From contig CAIUOG010000031.1 of NCBI GenBank assembly GCA_903900705.1, positions 1-33,592 of the forward strand: a DNA stretch of 33,592 nucleotides, read 5' to 3'. How positions within the stretch are numbered: position 1 is the first letter of the stretch; every line of letters begins with the position of its first letter. Shown one piece after another: positions 1 through 9,011 of the stretch. This DNA is from an uncultured Acidobacteriia bacterium (GTDB lineage Bacteria; Acidobacteriota; Terriglobia; Bryobacterales; Bryobacteraceae). The translations under genes and the position numbers were made by a program. The notes under the pieces are model-generated. The model was not told the DNA's origin, searched no databases, and worked only from the letters and a program-made list of their open reading frames with translations.

Positions 1-277
1 CATGCCGTGCAGCCAGGGCAGCAGGGGCAGGGACCACAATCCCTTCGCGTTCACGTCCTGGTTTGCGGGCGGCGGTTTCAAGGGCGGCAGCAGCTACGGG
101 CAGAGCGACGAATGGTCGTACAAGGTGGTGGAGAAGCCTGCCTATTGCTATGACGTGCACGCCACGGTGCTCCATTTACTGGGGATTGACCACAAGCGCC
201 TGACCTTCCGGCATAACGGTATTGATCGCCGCCTGACGGATGTTTATGGCGAGGTGATCCGGGAGATCATCGCGTAG
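1..277 (+). CDS. DUF1501 family protein, C-terminal fragment (5' end outside window)
   Basis: The reading frame is open to the window edge and ends at TAG 275-277. The visible ~91 residues match the C-terminus of DUF1501 proteins, the alkaline-phosphatase/sulfatase-like family abundant in Planctomycetes and Acidobacteria. Landmarks are [17 protein letters not shown] followed by [12 protein letters not shown], then [19 protein letters not shown] and [13 protein letters not shown]. In the family this region carries late core strands and the closing helix. The Met at position 2 is only an internal codon, because the family is about 450 residues long. The gene converges on the TPR/deiodinase-like gene and overlaps it by 11 bp at the 3' ends. 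DUF1501 genes usually follow a DUF1549/DUF1553 cytochrome gene, which would lie upstream of the window. Family assignment is confident; the biochemical role of the family is poorly defined. Confidence 0.88.
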   Translation, partial: MPCSQGSRGRDHNPFAFTSWFAGGGFKGGSSYGQSDEWSYKVVEKPAYCYDVHATVLHLLGIDHKRLTFRHNGIDRRLTDVYGEVIREIIA

Positions 278-1775
278 TCAGGGCGGTGCGCAGCGCGGCT
301 TCGAGGGCTTTCCTGTCGAAATCCTGTTCAGTGAGCCCACTCGAATACAGCACGCGGCCGGACTTCGAAATTACATATACGCGGCTGGGCCAGGCACTGT
401 ACGCTTCCTCGGCCTTGTTGTCCAGGCCATCCACCACGGCGGGGAAACTGAGGTGCAGTTTCCGCTGACACAACATGGCGTAGTCCGTCTTTTGCGCGGC
501 GGTGGTGGCGGGCGTGAGCTCGATGTGTTCGCGTTCATTGCGGGTGCTCTGCCATTGATCGGTGGCGTGGGCCTCCCGGATGTAGACCTGCAGAAACGGG
601 AGCCTGCCCGCGTAGGATTTCGCCAGTTCATTCAGTACCGGCGCCGCGCCGCGGAAGTTCGGGCAACTGTAGCTGCCGAAGACCAGGACGGCGGGTTTAC
701 CGGCCTCGGGATTGGGGATTTCCGAGGCGGTTCCGTCAGCGTGGGAGAGTCGAAAATGCGAAGCCAATTCGCCGGGTTTGAGGCCGGCGGTCTGTAGGTC
801 GGGTTTGGCGGCGTACTGATCGGCCAGGGCCTTCTGCGCGGCTGCGGCGGTGGATCTGCCGGTCTTCGTGTAGGCGTCCGCGAGGAGCCCGTGGGCGGCT
901 CCGAACTGTGGGTATTCCTTGACCAGAGTTTCCAGCAGCGTCTCGGCGTCCTTCGTCCGGCCGATGGCGATCAGAGCCTGCGCTTTCGCGAAGCGTGCCT
1001 CGGCGGCCTGGGGGCGCAGGGCGATGGCGCGATCGAGCAGCGGGAGCGCGTCGGCATGCCTGCCGCGCCGCGCCAGAATCGCGCTGGATTGGTAGTTGGC
1101 ATCGTAGTCATTGGGGTCGGCGGCGAACTGCTTCCGGAAGGCCGCGAGAGCACGGTCGGGATCGCCGGTAAACAGCAGCGCCTGGCCGTAGGCCGACTGG
1201 ATATGCGGCAGCGCCGGATTGATGGCGATGGCGCGTTGAAAGGCTTTGACGGCGGAGGGGAAATCGCCGGTTGCGAAGGCCGAGACGCCGAGCGCGTAGC
1301 TGCCCTCGGCGGAGTTCGAGTCCTGGAAGAGCGGATCGAGAACGCGGATGGCTTTGGCGGGCTCGCCCGTCTGCAGGTAGCAATCGGCGAGCAGCAGGGC
1401 GAGGTCGCGGTCACCAGGCAGTTCGGCGAAAAGGCCGTCGAAGATCGGCGTGGCCTCGGCGAAGTGTCCGGACTTGTACCAGGCAAGGCCCAGGTTGCGC
1501 CGCAGGGGCTGCCGGAACTGCGCGGGTGCGGCTTTCAGGGCGGCTTCGTATTCCGGAATCGCCTCCGCGTAGCGGCCCAGTCCCGCGAGCGCCGCGCCCA
1601 GATTCGAGCGTGCGGCGATGCTGGATGAATCCACTATGAGCGCCTGCCGGTAGAGTTGAACGGCGCCCGCCAGATTGCCCTGGCGCTGCTGGTCCACCGC
1701 CTGGCGGTAGAGCGTGGCAGTGTCCTGCGCCAACCCGGCGACGGTCAATACCAGCAATGCGAGCGGACGCCTCAT
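267..1775 (-). CDS. Secreted TPR protein with C-terminal iodothyronine-deiodinase-like thioredoxin-fold domain
   Basis: The 502-residue protein starts with a short signal peptide ([17 protein letters not shown]). Residues about 20-325 are a run of TPR units (for example [26 protein letters not shown]). Residues about 335-498 form a thioredoxin-like domain whose landmarks are those of iodothyronine deiodinases: [10 protein letters not shown] at 366-375, where deiodinases have FGSCTU-P-F with selenocysteine; [11 protein letters not shown] at 398-408, matching the YIEEAH-SD-W block with its conserved His; and [15 protein letters not shown] followed by WPSRVYVI. Cys371 sits at the Sec position. 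ATG 1775 overlaps the stop of the preceding CRTAC1 gene as ATGA, so translation is probably coupled. The substrate is unknown; iodothyronine is unlikely in a soil bacterium, and a peroxidase, reductase or dehalogenase role are alternatives. Last gene of the six-gene set. Confidence 0.85.
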   Translation of the reverse strand: MRRPLALLVLTVAGLAQDTATLYRQAVDQQRQGNLAGAVQLYRQALIVDSSSIAARSNLGAALAGLGRYAEAIPEYEAALKAAPAQFRQPLRRNLGLAWYKSGHFAEATPIFDGLFAELPGDRDLALLLADCYLQTGEPAKAIRVLDPLFQDSNSAEGSYALGVSAFATGDFPSAVKAFQRAIAINPALPHIQSAYGQALLFTGDPDRALAAFRKQFAADPNDYDANYQSSAILARRGRHADALPLLDRAIALRPQAAEARFAKAQALIAIGRTKDAETLLETLVKEYPQFGAAHGLLADAYTKTGRSTAAAAQKALADQYAAKPDLQTAGLKPGELASHFRLSHADGTASEIPNPEAGKPAVLVFGSYSCPNFRGAAPVLNELAKSYAGRLPFLQVYIREAHATDQWQSTRNEREHIELTPATTAAQKTDYAMLCQRKLHLSFPAVVDGLDNKAEEAYSAWPSRVYVISKSGRVLYSSGLTEQDFDRKALEAALRTALTTR

Positions 1776-3460
1776 GCTTCCCTTACCGTCATGTAGCGGT
1801 CAAGCGGCGGATTTTCGATGCGCTGCACTTTGCCGCTCGGCTGCGGCCAGGTGATTTCCACCCAGTCGAGCTTTTCCGCCTTGCCGATCCCCAGCACTTC
1901 GCGCGGATCATGCGAGGAAAGATAGCTGCCGCCCGAATTCTTCATCCGCGACCGTACCACGCCACCGGCTGACCAGCGGATTTTTGCGCCGATGCCGTCC
2001 CGATTGCACTTCATGCCTTCCAGCTTCAGTCCCAGCCAGTGATTGCCAACGCCCGCGCGGTTTTTCAGCAGGACCGGCGGGCCGCCGTTAGTGCCGATCA
2101 GGATGTCGATCAGGCCGTCGTTATTGAAGTCGCCCGCCGCCAGGCCGCGCGCCGGATATGACTTGGTGAAGGCCGGGCCAGCCTCGGCGCTGACGTCCCG
2201 CAGCTTGCCGTTTTCCTGATGGAAGAGAAGCACAGGCTCCTTGTATTTCACCTGCGCCGAGTAGTCTTCAATCATGTCGTCCGGGTGGCCGTTGGCGAGG
2301 ATCAGGTCCACCGCGCCATCGTTATCGTAGTCGAAAAACTTCAGCCCCCAGCCGCTCAGCAGACGGGTGGATTGCGCCACGTTGTTGGCATGGGCGGCAT
2401 CGCGGAAGGTCTCGTTCTTCATGTTGCGGTAGAGCGAGAACATCTCCTGGTCCACGTTGGCGACGAAGAGATCCTGATAGCCGGAGTTGAAGACATCGGC
2501 CGCGTCCACGCCCATGCCGGAGCGCGCGCGGCCACCGTCGCTGTAGCCCACTTCGGCGGCCAGCGCCATCTCTTCCATTTGCAGCTTGCCGTTCTTATCT
2601 TTGCCGCGATTGACGAAGAGAAAGTTCTGCACGGTGTCATTCGCGACAAACAGGTCCATGCGTCCGTCGTTATTGATGTCGGTGGCCACCACGCCCAGGC
2701 CCTTACCCATAGCCTTATCGATGTCGGTGCCTTTGATCTGCGTGAAAGTGCCGTCGCCGTTGTTGTGATAGAGGAAGCTGGCGGTGCCGCGAAAGGCGCG
2801 GGGAATACAGTAATAGTGCCGCCCGAGTTTGTTGTCGCCGCAACTCAGATGCTCCGTTTTACCGTAGTCGACAAAGCTGCAGACAAAGAGGTCGAGCCTG
2901 CCATCGTTATCGTAATCAAACCAGACGGCGCTGGTGGTCCAGCCGGAGGACTGCAGGCCCGCCTTCTTTGTGACATCGGTAAATGTGCCGTCGCGATTGT
3001 TCTTATAGAGAATGCAATCGCCATAAGAGGTGACAAAGATATCGGGCCAGCCATCGTTGTCGTAATCGCCCACGGCCACACCCATGCCGAAGGTGCCGCC
3101 CGCGACTCCCGCCTTCTCCGTCACATCAGTAAATGTGCCGTCCCGGTTGTTCTTATACAGCGCGTTGCGTGGTGGCTTAGCCGGCTTATAGAAATCACAG
3201 GGGCCGCTGTTGACCAGATAGATATCCATCCAGCCGTCGTTGTCATAGTCGAGAAAAGCGCAGCCGGGGCCGAGCGTTTCAGGAAGAAACCGTTCGGGCG
3301 ACATGGCGTTGTCATGGGCCCAGTGAATGCCACTGACTGACGGTGGCACTTCTTCGAATAAGGCCGGTTTTTCAGCAGCGCTGGTAAGCCGCGACAGCCC
3401 CGCGCCCGCCGCCATCGCCATGATCTGACGTCGCGAGATTTTCATTGAAGAGTGACTCAT
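1772..3460 (-). CDS. CRTAC1 family protein with FG-GAP/VCBS repeats and ASPIC/UnbV domain
   Basis: The 562-residue exported protein has a twin-arginine-like N-terminus ([15 protein letters not shown]), suggesting Tat export. Seven repeats of an FG-GAP/VCBS propeller follow, with Ca-binding DxDxDG loops: [62 protein letters not shown], a degenerate [33 protein letters not shown] and [17 protein letters not shown]. The C-terminal ~90 residues are an ASPIC/UnbV domain ([44 protein letters not shown]). The family is secreted, calcium-binding and of unclear function. ATG 3460 overlaps the upstream TPR stop by 4 nt; a second in-frame ATG at 3445 (MKISRRQ) is an alternative start that would place the RR motif nearer the N-terminus. 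It sits between two TPR genes, a common neighbourhood for this family. Confidence 0.9.
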   Translation of the reverse strand: MSHSSMKISRRQIMAMAAGAGLSRLTSAAEKPALFEEVPPSVSGIHWAHDNAMSPERFLPETLGPGCAFLDYDNDGWMDIYLVNSGPCDFYKPAKPPRNALYKNNRDGTFTDVTEKAGVAGGTFGMGVAVGDYDNDGWPDIFVTSYGDCILYKNNRDGTFTDVTKKAGLQSSGWTTSAVWFDYDNDGRLDLFVCSFVDYGKTEHLSCGDNKLGRHYYCIPRAFRGTASFLYHNNGDGTFTQIKGTDIDKAMGKGLGVVATDINNDGRMDLFVANDTVQNFLFVNRGKDKNGKLQMEEMALAAEVGYSDGGRARSGMGVDAADVFNSGYQDLFVANVDQEMFSLYRNMKNETFRDAAHANNVAQSTRLLSGWGLKFFDYDNDGAVDLILANGHPDDMIEDYSAQVKYKEPVLLFHQENGKLRDVSAEAGPAFTKSYPARGLAAGDFNNDGLIDILIGTNGGPPVLLKNRAGVGNHWLGLKLEGMKCNRDGIGAKIRWSAGGVVRSRMKNSGGSYLSSHDPREVLGIGKAEKLDWVEITWPQPSGKVQRIENPPLDRYMTVREA

Positions 3461-4581
3461 TTCACGTGTACACCCGGTTGTTTTTCCTGCGCTTCGGCAT
3501 TCAGCTTTGCGATGATGGCGCGCTCACGGTCCCCATCATCCTTGCGACGCAGCCGGTAATAAACGGTTGCCAGAGTGACATGGGCTTCCGTAAAGTTGGG
3601 AGCTTCCTTTAGCATCTTTTCGAGTTCCGCGCGGGCTTCCTCCACCTGGCCCAGACCGAAGGCAATGGAAGCCAGTTGATAGCGAACGCCAATGTCTCCA
3701 GGGCGGATGGAAAGCGATTTTTTCAGATACTTTTGCGCCTCGTCAAAATTCTCGTCGTTCTTCGCCAGCACGCCCAGCTGCAGGTTGGATTCAAAGTCGT
3801 TCGGGTTGCTTTCGAGCTCTTTCTGAAAGGCCTCGGCCGCACCTTTCTGGTCGCCGGTGCGCAGCAGTGAAATGCCGTAGTAAGCGTAGACATCCGGCAG
3901 CGATGGATTAATCTTCACGGCTTTGGTCAGGTCTTCCAGAGCGCCGGGGAAGTCGGCCGTGTTCAGCTTGATCATGCCCATCAGCAGGCGCGCTTCGGCG
4001 GACTCGCCATCGTGCAGGATGCGCTCAATGAGGGTTTGCCCGCGCTCCACCTGGTTATCGCGGATGAGCGCCGTCGCCAGAGAGTAGAGCACTGCCAGGT
4101 TCTGCGGTTTGCCGCCGGAGAACGGGGTAAGCAGCCCGACCACTTCCTTGTTCTTGCCGAGGTCGAGCCAGCAATTGGCCAGCAGGAGCGCGGGTTGCAA
4201 CTGATCGGGCGCGGCCTTGTGGACCTTCTCCAGAACCGGCGCCGCCTGGTCCGCGCGGCCGGTCTTGTACCAGGCCAGCGCGAGGTTGAGTTCCACGGGA
4301 GTATTGCCGGGCTGCATTTTCAGCGCCTGCTGATACTGCCGGATGGCGTCTTCGAACCGGCCCTGACGCGCGTAGGCCGCGCCCAGATTCGAGAGTGCCA
4401 GCGGTGAAGCCGGCCGGACCTTCAAATACTGTTCATAGCCCTGAATGGCCCCGCCGATGTCGCCCGCCTGGTGTCGTCCAATCGCCTGTTTCAGGATTTC
4501 TTCATTGGCATCGGACTGCGCGGCGCAGGCAATCAGTGCGCCTGCCACCAGCAGCAAAGCAGATCTGGAAAGCTGCCACAC
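3457..4581 (-). CDS. TPR protein, probable lipoprotein
   Basis: The 374-residue protein consists almost entirely of TPR units ([76 protein letters not shown]). The N-terminus has a hydrophobic segment ending in LIAC (residues 16-19), which fits a lipobox, so the protein may be lipidated at Cys19. The start is GTG at 4581, five bases after the VWFA gene stop, and the stop overlaps the next ATG, so it lies in the middle of the operon. The role is probably scaffold or protein-binding on the periplasmic side; no catalytic motif is visible. It resembles the TPR part of the last gene of the set and may be a paralogue of it. Confidence 0.85.
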   Translation of the reverse strand: MWQLSRSALLLVAGALIACAAQSDANEEILKQAIGRHQAGDIGGAIQGYEQYLKVRPASPLALSNLGAAYARQGRFEDAIRQYQQALKMQPGNTPVELNLALAWYKTGRADQAAPVLEKVHKAAPDQLQPALLLANCWLDLGKNKEVVGLLTPFSGGKPQNLAVLYSLATALIRDNQVERGQTLIERILHDGESAEARLLMGMIKLNTADFPGALEDLTKAVKINPSLPDVYAYYGISLLRTGDQKGAAEAFQKELESNPNDFESNLQLGVLAKNDENFDEAQKYLKKSLSIRPGDIGVRYQLASIAFGLGQVEEARAELEKMLKEAPNFTEAHVTLATVYYRLRRKDDGDRERAIIAKLNAEAQEKQPGVHVK

Positions 4582-4586
4582 TTCGG

Positions 4587-6701
4587 TTACTTTGCCTCGA
4601 TTCGCACGGTTGTCTTCGAATCCGCGGCACTCGCGCCCTGTTTGGCATGAGCCACCACTTCGTAGAGGCCGGGCGGGATGGAGGAGGCGGGAATCGTCAT
4701 CACATAGGGAATCTTACCCTGTGCGTCCGCCGCCGGCAGGGGCAACGGCACCTTCGTCAGGCTCTTGCCATCAAGCATGAATTCAATCTCCACCGCGGGG
4801 GCGGTTTTGATTGCCGGATCCTGATAGACGGTAAAGAACAGGCGCAGCGCCGACCCTTCCGCGCGGCTCACGCTGCTGTTCAGCGTGGGTGTGATGGAGC
4901 CGCCCTGATACTGAAACGGCTCTTCGGGGTCGAGCCCTTTTACGTTAGGCGTGTAAGACCGGATGGACGTCAGCGATGAGATCGCGACTCCACCGCGGTG
5001 CTGGGGTACCGTGAACTCCGCGCGCTGCACGCCGAGCCGATCACCTTCCACGTCCTTGACGACGCTCTCCAGCGTGTATTTGCCGGGGCTCAGCTCGAAC
5101 TGCGCCTTATCGACGAAATTCGCGGCTTTGAGCTGTTCCGGAGTGACCTGGAGCGCGCGGTCGCGCGTCATCTTCTGAACGACCTCGCCTTTGTCGTTTT
5201 TAACCAGCGCGCCGAGCGAGAAATGAATTCCGACATTCGGCTTCCCCGCTTCGGCTTTGGACTTCAGTTCATGCAGCGGCAGTTCCAGCATGAGGGAGAC
5301 GCGTGTGGTTTCGGCTTTCGGTTGCAGCAGGACGGCTCCGGCATGGAAGTTCACATCGGTGCTCAGCTTCCCGTCGGAGATCGCGCGCAGCAGCGGGAGC
5401 TCAAAGGTTTCGAGACCCGCGGCGCGGGCTTCGGGCGGCAGCGCGAAGTAGCCATTGCGGGCCTGAATGACGAGATCTTTGCGGCTGGTTGCCACGCTCA
5501 GCTTCCGGAACGAGCCATCATAGGTCTGGATACCCGGGTTGAAGGTCAGTTCGTAATAGCTCGCGATGTCCTCATTGATTTTCCGGATCGGACCGCGCAG
5601 ATCATTGCTGTCGGAAACGAGGAAGCCGCCGGTGGAATCGGCGAGTTCCGCGAGCTTCATACGGTCATTCATCCGACCGGAGTTTTCCGCGGTATCGCCC
5701 GCCAGAATATCTTCTTTCGTGGAACCGCCGGATACGCGCTGGGTGTCGGCCGCCGTCGCGGCGGCAGCCGAACGGAGGGCGCTGGTTGCGCCGCCATTGC
5801 CCGAGCCGCCGGAAACGCCCCGCGTGTCGATGGCATAGAAAGTCATGTTCGAACGGTTGGCTGTGCCGATGAGATTTCGCAGAATCTGATCGAGTTCAGA
5901 GGGAACCACCATGCCGGCCGTGAAGTACAGAATCGATTTTCTGCCGGCGATCGGCTGCAGGCCGAGCACCAGCGACTTCAGAACATTGAGCGAGAGCCGC
6001 GTTCCCACCGCCTGCGCGCCAGCATCGAGGCGCATCATGTCGAGCAGGACCTTCGCCAGCAGGATGTCCGTGTTGGGCGCTCCCTGGCCGCCCGCCTGGC
6101 CGGCAGCGTCGAACGCCGCCACCATCGCATTGGTGTCCTGATTGGAGCCTCCGCCATTGACGCCGAAGTGGCGGCTCATTTCCTGCACCAGGGAGTCGGA
6201 TTCGGAGATCAGTTTCGAATTCTGAGTGCCGGCGGTGGCCTTTTCGATGGCCGTCTGCAGCAGCGCCTTATCGCGGGTAAACTGCTGCAGAATGAGCAGG
6301 CGCGTGTTCGCCATCACGACCGAGTAGAAGACGTTGGTACCCTGTTCTCCCTTAATGAGATCGAGCGCGGCGGTGCGGGCCAGCTTGCGCTGCGAGGCGT
6401 CTCCCAGGGATTCGAAGGCCAGAGTGACGAGGCGCAACTGGTGCAACGGATCGAGTTTGGCGGACGCGCCGGAATCGGTGAGCGCCTCCGAGCCACGAAT
6501 CAGGCGGAAACCGAGTATTGATTGTTTGGCGCCGTTGTCAGAGACGGTAATGTCATCCTTCTTCAGGTCCGTAATGGGCTTGCCCTTCTTGTCGCGGGCG
6601 ATCAGATCAAGCACCACTTCATCGGAAGTTGCTTTGATGGTCTGCGCCGGCGATGGGAGTGCCAGAAAGAGAGCGGCGAGGATGATGGTGAAACGCTGCA
6701 T
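4587..6701 (-). CDS. VWFA-related acidobacterial domain protein (TIGR03436-like), secreted
   Basis: About 704 residues from ATG 6701, beginning with a clear signal peptide (MQRFTIILAALFLALPSPAQ). An N-terminal segment VVLDLIARDKKGKPITDLKKDDITVSDNG leads into a von Willebrand A-like domain at roughly residues 85-370, as in the VWFA-related proteins expanded in Acidobacteria. The usual DxSxS metal site is not intact: the equivalent first strand reads LVTLAFESLGDASQ. The later SILYFTAGMVVPSELD and FYAIDTRGVSGG match the family. The C-terminal ~300 residues are beta-rich without a recognised motif. The frame stays open upstream to 6839, but that extension overlaps the preceding TPR gene and lacks a signal peptide, so 6701 with its Shine-Dalgarno is preferred. 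Probably a periplasmic or surface protein-protein interaction module. Confidence 0.87.
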   Translation of the reverse strand: MQRFTIILAALFLALPSPAQTIKATSDEVVLDLIARDKKGKPITDLKKDDITVSDNGAKQSILGFRLIRGSEALTDSGASAKLDPLHQLRLVTLAFESLGDASQRKLARTAALDLIKGEQGTNVFYSVVMANTRLLILQQFTRDKALLQTAIEKATAGTQNSKLISESDSLVQEMSRHFGVNGGGSNQDTNAMVAAFDAAGQAGGQGAPNTDILLAKVLLDMMRLDAGAQAVGTRLSLNVLKSLVLGLQPIAGRKSILYFTAGMVVPSELDQILRNLIGTANRSNMTFYAIDTRGVSGGSGNGGATSALRSAAAATAADTQRVSGGSTKEDILAGDTAENSGRMNDRMKLAELADSTGGFLVSDSNDLRGPIRKINEDIASYYELTFNPGIQTYDGSFRKLSVATSRKDLVIQARNGYFALPPEARAAGLETFELPLLRAISDGKLSTDVNFHAGAVLLQPKAETTRVSLMLELPLHELKSKAEAGKPNVGIHFSLGALVKNDKGEVVQKMTRDRALQVTPEQLKAANFVDKAQFELSPGKYTLESVVKDVEGDRLGVQRAEFTVPQHRGGVAISSLTSIRSYTPNVKGLDPEEPFQYQGGSITPTLNSSVSRAEGSALRLFFTVYQDPAIKTAPAVEIEFMLDGKSLTKVPLPLPAADAQGKIPYVMTIPASSIPPGLYEVVAHAKQGASAADSKTTVRIEAK

Positions 6702-6707
6702 GGGGTG

Positions 6708-6713
6708 TCCTTT
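6708..6713 (-). promoter_or_regulatory. Shine-Dalgarno AAAGGA deciding the VWFA start
   Basis: On the minus strand AAAGGA lies 6 nt before ATG 6701. It supports that start over the longer open frame reaching 6839, and it fits between the stop of the upstream TPR gene (6718-6720) and the new start. Confidence 0.7.
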
Positions 6714-6717
6714 ACGG

Positions 6718-7827
6718 TCAGGGATGAGAGGCATCCACAATCTTTCGAAGTTTCCGGAATTCTTCCTGTTCGCGCTGCGCATCTTCTTTTCTGCCCAGCC
6801 GCGAGTATGCCGAGGCCAGGCTGTAGTGAGCGTCGGCACTTTCCGGTGCTAATTTTGTAGCCAGCCGGAGTTGATCCGCCGCGCGGGCGTCATCGCCGGT
6901 TTCGAGCAAGGCGCGACCGAGAGAGATGTGCGTGGCGAAGTCGCCGGGGTCCGCGGCGACGGCTTTTTCCGCGTATTCCTGTGCGGTGGCGGCCTCACCG
7001 TTTTTGAGGTAAATGGTGGATAAGCCGACCAGCGCCGGAATGTGTTTCGCGTCGAGCTCCAGTACTTTTTTCAATTCGGCAATGCCTTTTTCGGGCTGCT
7101 GCTGCATGAGGAATGCGCCGTAACGGAAGTGGAGGTCGGCCTGTCTGGGGAAGTCGTTCACCAGGGCCGCAAACTTTTCGGTAGCGGCCTTGGGATCCAT
7201 TTCCATGGCGCTGCCCATGGCATCGCCGAGGCGAGAGACCATCTCGCGGTCGCCCTCGGGAACTTCGCCGGGCAGCCAGGCTTTGCGCAGCCCGGCGATG
7301 CCTGCGGCGACGGAAATCTCCGGCGAACGCTTATCGATGCGGGTCAGTTCGGTGAGCGTGACGATGGCCTTTTCGAACGTTCCCGCTTTGGTGAGGCAGA
7401 GCGCGAAATGCAGACGGGCCGCGCGCGACAGTTCGGGGGGGCCATCGAAATGCAGCAGTTCGGAGCGGGCGAAGCTCTTGAGCGCGGCGCGGTAATCATG
7501 CGCGCCGTACTGGCAGAGGCCTTCCATGATCCAGCCGGGCGAGAGGTCCTGTTTGAGCGCCGTCAGCTTTGCGAAGGCGAGGGAGCAATCGGCGTACTGA
7601 TCGAGGTCATAGTGGAGGGAGCCCAGATTCCACCAGCCTTCGTCCCACGAAGGGCGCTGTTTTAGTGCCCGTTGGTAGAGAGCCACGGCCCCATCCAGTT
7701 TGCCGGCATCGCGCGCGGCCGCGGCCTGGCGCGCCAGGGTGTCGAAGGCGACCGCCGGCGCAGCGGTGGCCGGGGGCTTTGCGCTTTGTTGCGCGAGAAG
7801 GAGCAGAAATACCGGGAGAACCAGCAT
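6718..7827 (-). CDS. TPR protein, exported
   Basis: About 369 residues from ATG 7827. The N-terminus MLVLPVFLLLLAQQ is a short signal peptide or anchor, followed by a Pro/Ala linker and TPR units (AVALYQRALKQRPSWDEGWWNLG, ALKSFARSELLHFDGP, GIAELKKVLELDAKHIPAL, AQEYAEKAVAADPGDFATHISLG, AADQLRLATKLAPESADAHYSLA). The longer open frame to 8028 would overlap the cytochrome gene and hide the signal peptide, so it is rejected as the start. No strong Shine-Dalgarno is seen before 7827; the cytochrome stop is 26 nt upstream, so translation may depend on coupling. In related genomes such TPR segments can be fused directly to multiheme cytochromes, so this is probably a partner of the cytochrome encoded just upstream. 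Confidence 0.83.
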   Translation of the reverse strand: MLVLPVFLLLLAQQSAKPPATAAPAVAFDTLARQAAAARDAGKLDGAVALYQRALKQRPSWDEGWWNLGSLHYDLDQYADCSLAFAKLTALKQDLSPGWIMEGLCQYGAHDYRAALKSFARSELLHFDGPPELSRAARLHFALCLTKAGTFEKAIVTLTELTRIDKRSPEISVAAGIAGLRKAWLPGEVPEGDREMVSRLGDAMGSAMEMDPKAATEKFAALVNDFPRQADLHFRYGAFLMQQQPEKGIAELKKVLELDAKHIPALVGLSTIYLKNGEAATAQEYAEKAVAADPGDFATHISLGRALLETGDDARAADQLRLATKLAPESADAHYSLASAYSRLGRKEDAQREQEEFRKLRKIVDASHP

Positions 7828-7853
7828 ATTGAGTTGGGCCTGAACTATTGATC

Positions 7854-8933
7854 TTATTCCGGGTATTCGCCCTGAACCCGCACCACGCGAATCCAATGAT
7901 CGGGAAACGCATGATGGGCTTCCGGCGGCGAAACCTTCGGCATATGACAGGTCGTACAGTTCTCCTTCCCCACCGGGCAGAGCTTTTTGCCGGAGGTCAA
8001 TTCCGCCTTGTTGTGGCAGGCGGTGCATTTCGAATCGTAATAGCCGGCGTTCTTCACCAGCGGGGTGTGCGGATCATGGCAGGTGGTGCAGGCAATCCGG
8101 GGATCGTCCAGCGAAAAGCATTTGCTGTTGGTCAGCCGGTAGGAGGGGAACCGCGCCGTGTTGATGCCCTTGATGCCCATATTCATCACGGTGTCCCAGG
8201 TGCGGTGACAGACGCCGCAGAACTCGCTGGCTTCCTGTGGCCCCATGCCTTTTAAGGGCCGGATGGCGGTGGCTGCGCCTTTCGCTCCGGAAGCCATGGC
8301 TTCCACGTGTGACGCGCCGGCGCCGTGGCAGCTCTCGCACTGCACGCCGTTTTCGTAATGATCGAGCTGCAGGGATGGCCCCAGTCGCGCGCCGGTGGTG
8401 TGGCAGCCAAAGCAGTTGCGGGGTTCATTGCCATCCATGATGCGCCCGGCCGCCTCCAGCAGGTTGCGCGGTTTTGAGTTGCCTGCTCCCACGGTGAGGT
8501 CCAGTCCTTTGATATCGGCGTAATAGCTCACACGGCTCTCGTAGAACTTCCCCTCATGCCGGAACAGGTAAGTCTGGCCGGCCATGCCTTGTCCAAAGGC
8601 AAATTCAAGGGGTGCTTCGAAGTTTTCTTTTCCATCGGATACGCGGTAGAGAATTTTGTCTCCGTGGCGCACAATCGACCAGCTATAGTCTCCGCTCTGA
8701 AACGCGAAATGAATATCACCCCGCAGTGCCGCGCAATTCTCCACCGGGGAGAGCGCCCGGGACATAGTGCTTTCCCGATAGGGCTTCGCCTGTTTGTCGT
8801 GACACTGCGCGCAGCGATCAGACCCCACGTACTTCCCGTTCGCGCTCCAGTAGGCCGAGCCCACCGGGGCGCCGGACTGCGCCAGCGCTTGGAGTGCAAA
8901 CAGGACAGCGAGCGGAATGAGGCGCATTTGCAT
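7854..8933 (-). CDS. Multiheme c-type cytochrome with seven CxxCH motifs
   Basis: The 359-residue protein has a signal peptide (MQMRLIPLAVLFALQALAQ) and seven CxxCH heme-attachment motifs: CAQCH at 41, CFGCH at 174, CESCH at 199, CGVCH at 239, CTTCH at 282, CTACH at 303 and CTTCH at 326. The first heme is separated from the other six by about 130 residues of beta-rich sequence, so the protein has an N-terminal monoheme part and a C-terminal hexaheme cluster. The layout resembles cytochrome c554/doubled-CxxCH families. It is expected to be periplasmic and to carry electrons; the acceptor is unknown. It is the first gene of the six-gene set, and its ATG lies only 13 nt past a strong terminator hairpin. 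A second start at 8927 (MRLIPL) is possible. No catalytic heme environment could be assigned from sequence alone. Confidence 0.9.
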   Translation of the reverse strand: MQMRLIPLAVLFALQALAQSGAPVGSAYWSANGKYVGSDRCAQCHDKQAKPYRESTMSRALSPVENCAALRGDIHFAFQSGDYSWSIVRHGDKILYRVSDGKENFEAPLEFAFGQGMAGQTYLFRHEGKFYESRVSYYADIKGLDLTVGAGNSKPRNLLEAAGRIMDGNEPRNCFGCHTTGARLGPSLQLDHYENGVQCESCHGAGASHVEAMASGAKGAATAIRPLKGMGPQEASEFCGVCHRTWDTVMNMGIKGINTARFPSYRLTNSKCFSLDDPRIACTTCHDPHTPLVKNAGYYDSKCTACHNKAELTSGKKLCPVGKENCTTCHMPKVSPPEAHHAFPDHWIRVVRVQGEYPE

Positions 8934-8946
8934 TTATTCTATTCGT

Positions 8947-8984
8947 GGAAAAAGGGCGGACCCGGTAAGGTCCGCCCTTTTTCC
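8947..8984. terminator. Perfect 16-bp-stem bidirectional intrinsic terminator
   Basis: Positions 8947-8962 (GGAAAAAGGGCGGACC) pair without mismatch with 8969-8984, leaving a six-base loop. The stem has a GC core and an A5/T5 outer part, giving a U-tract on both strands. It lies 27 bp past the TonB receptor stop and 13 nt before the cytochrome start, so its obvious job is ending the receptor transcript. Confidence 0.85.
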
Positions 8985-9011
8985 GTACCGATGTCAACAG
9001 CAGGCGGTCGG

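Noticed and set aside
4998-6521. 507-codon open frame on the plus strand
   Set aside because: It is antisense to the VWFA gene; the translation is rich in Arg/Gly/Ala and His without domains, a typical shadow of a GC-rich coding strand.
6702-6839. N-terminal extension of the VWFA protein
   Set aside because: It overlaps the TPR gene and is basic with no signal peptide, while ATG 6701 has a Shine-Dalgarno and signal peptide.
7828-8028. N-terminal extension of the TPR protein
   Set aside because: It overlaps the cytochrome gene and hides the hydrophobic export segment at MLVLPVFLLLL.
8936-8941. TAGAAT on the minus strand as a -10 box for the cytochrome gene
   Set aside because: It lies 3 nt before the ATG, so transcription would start inside the coding sequence.
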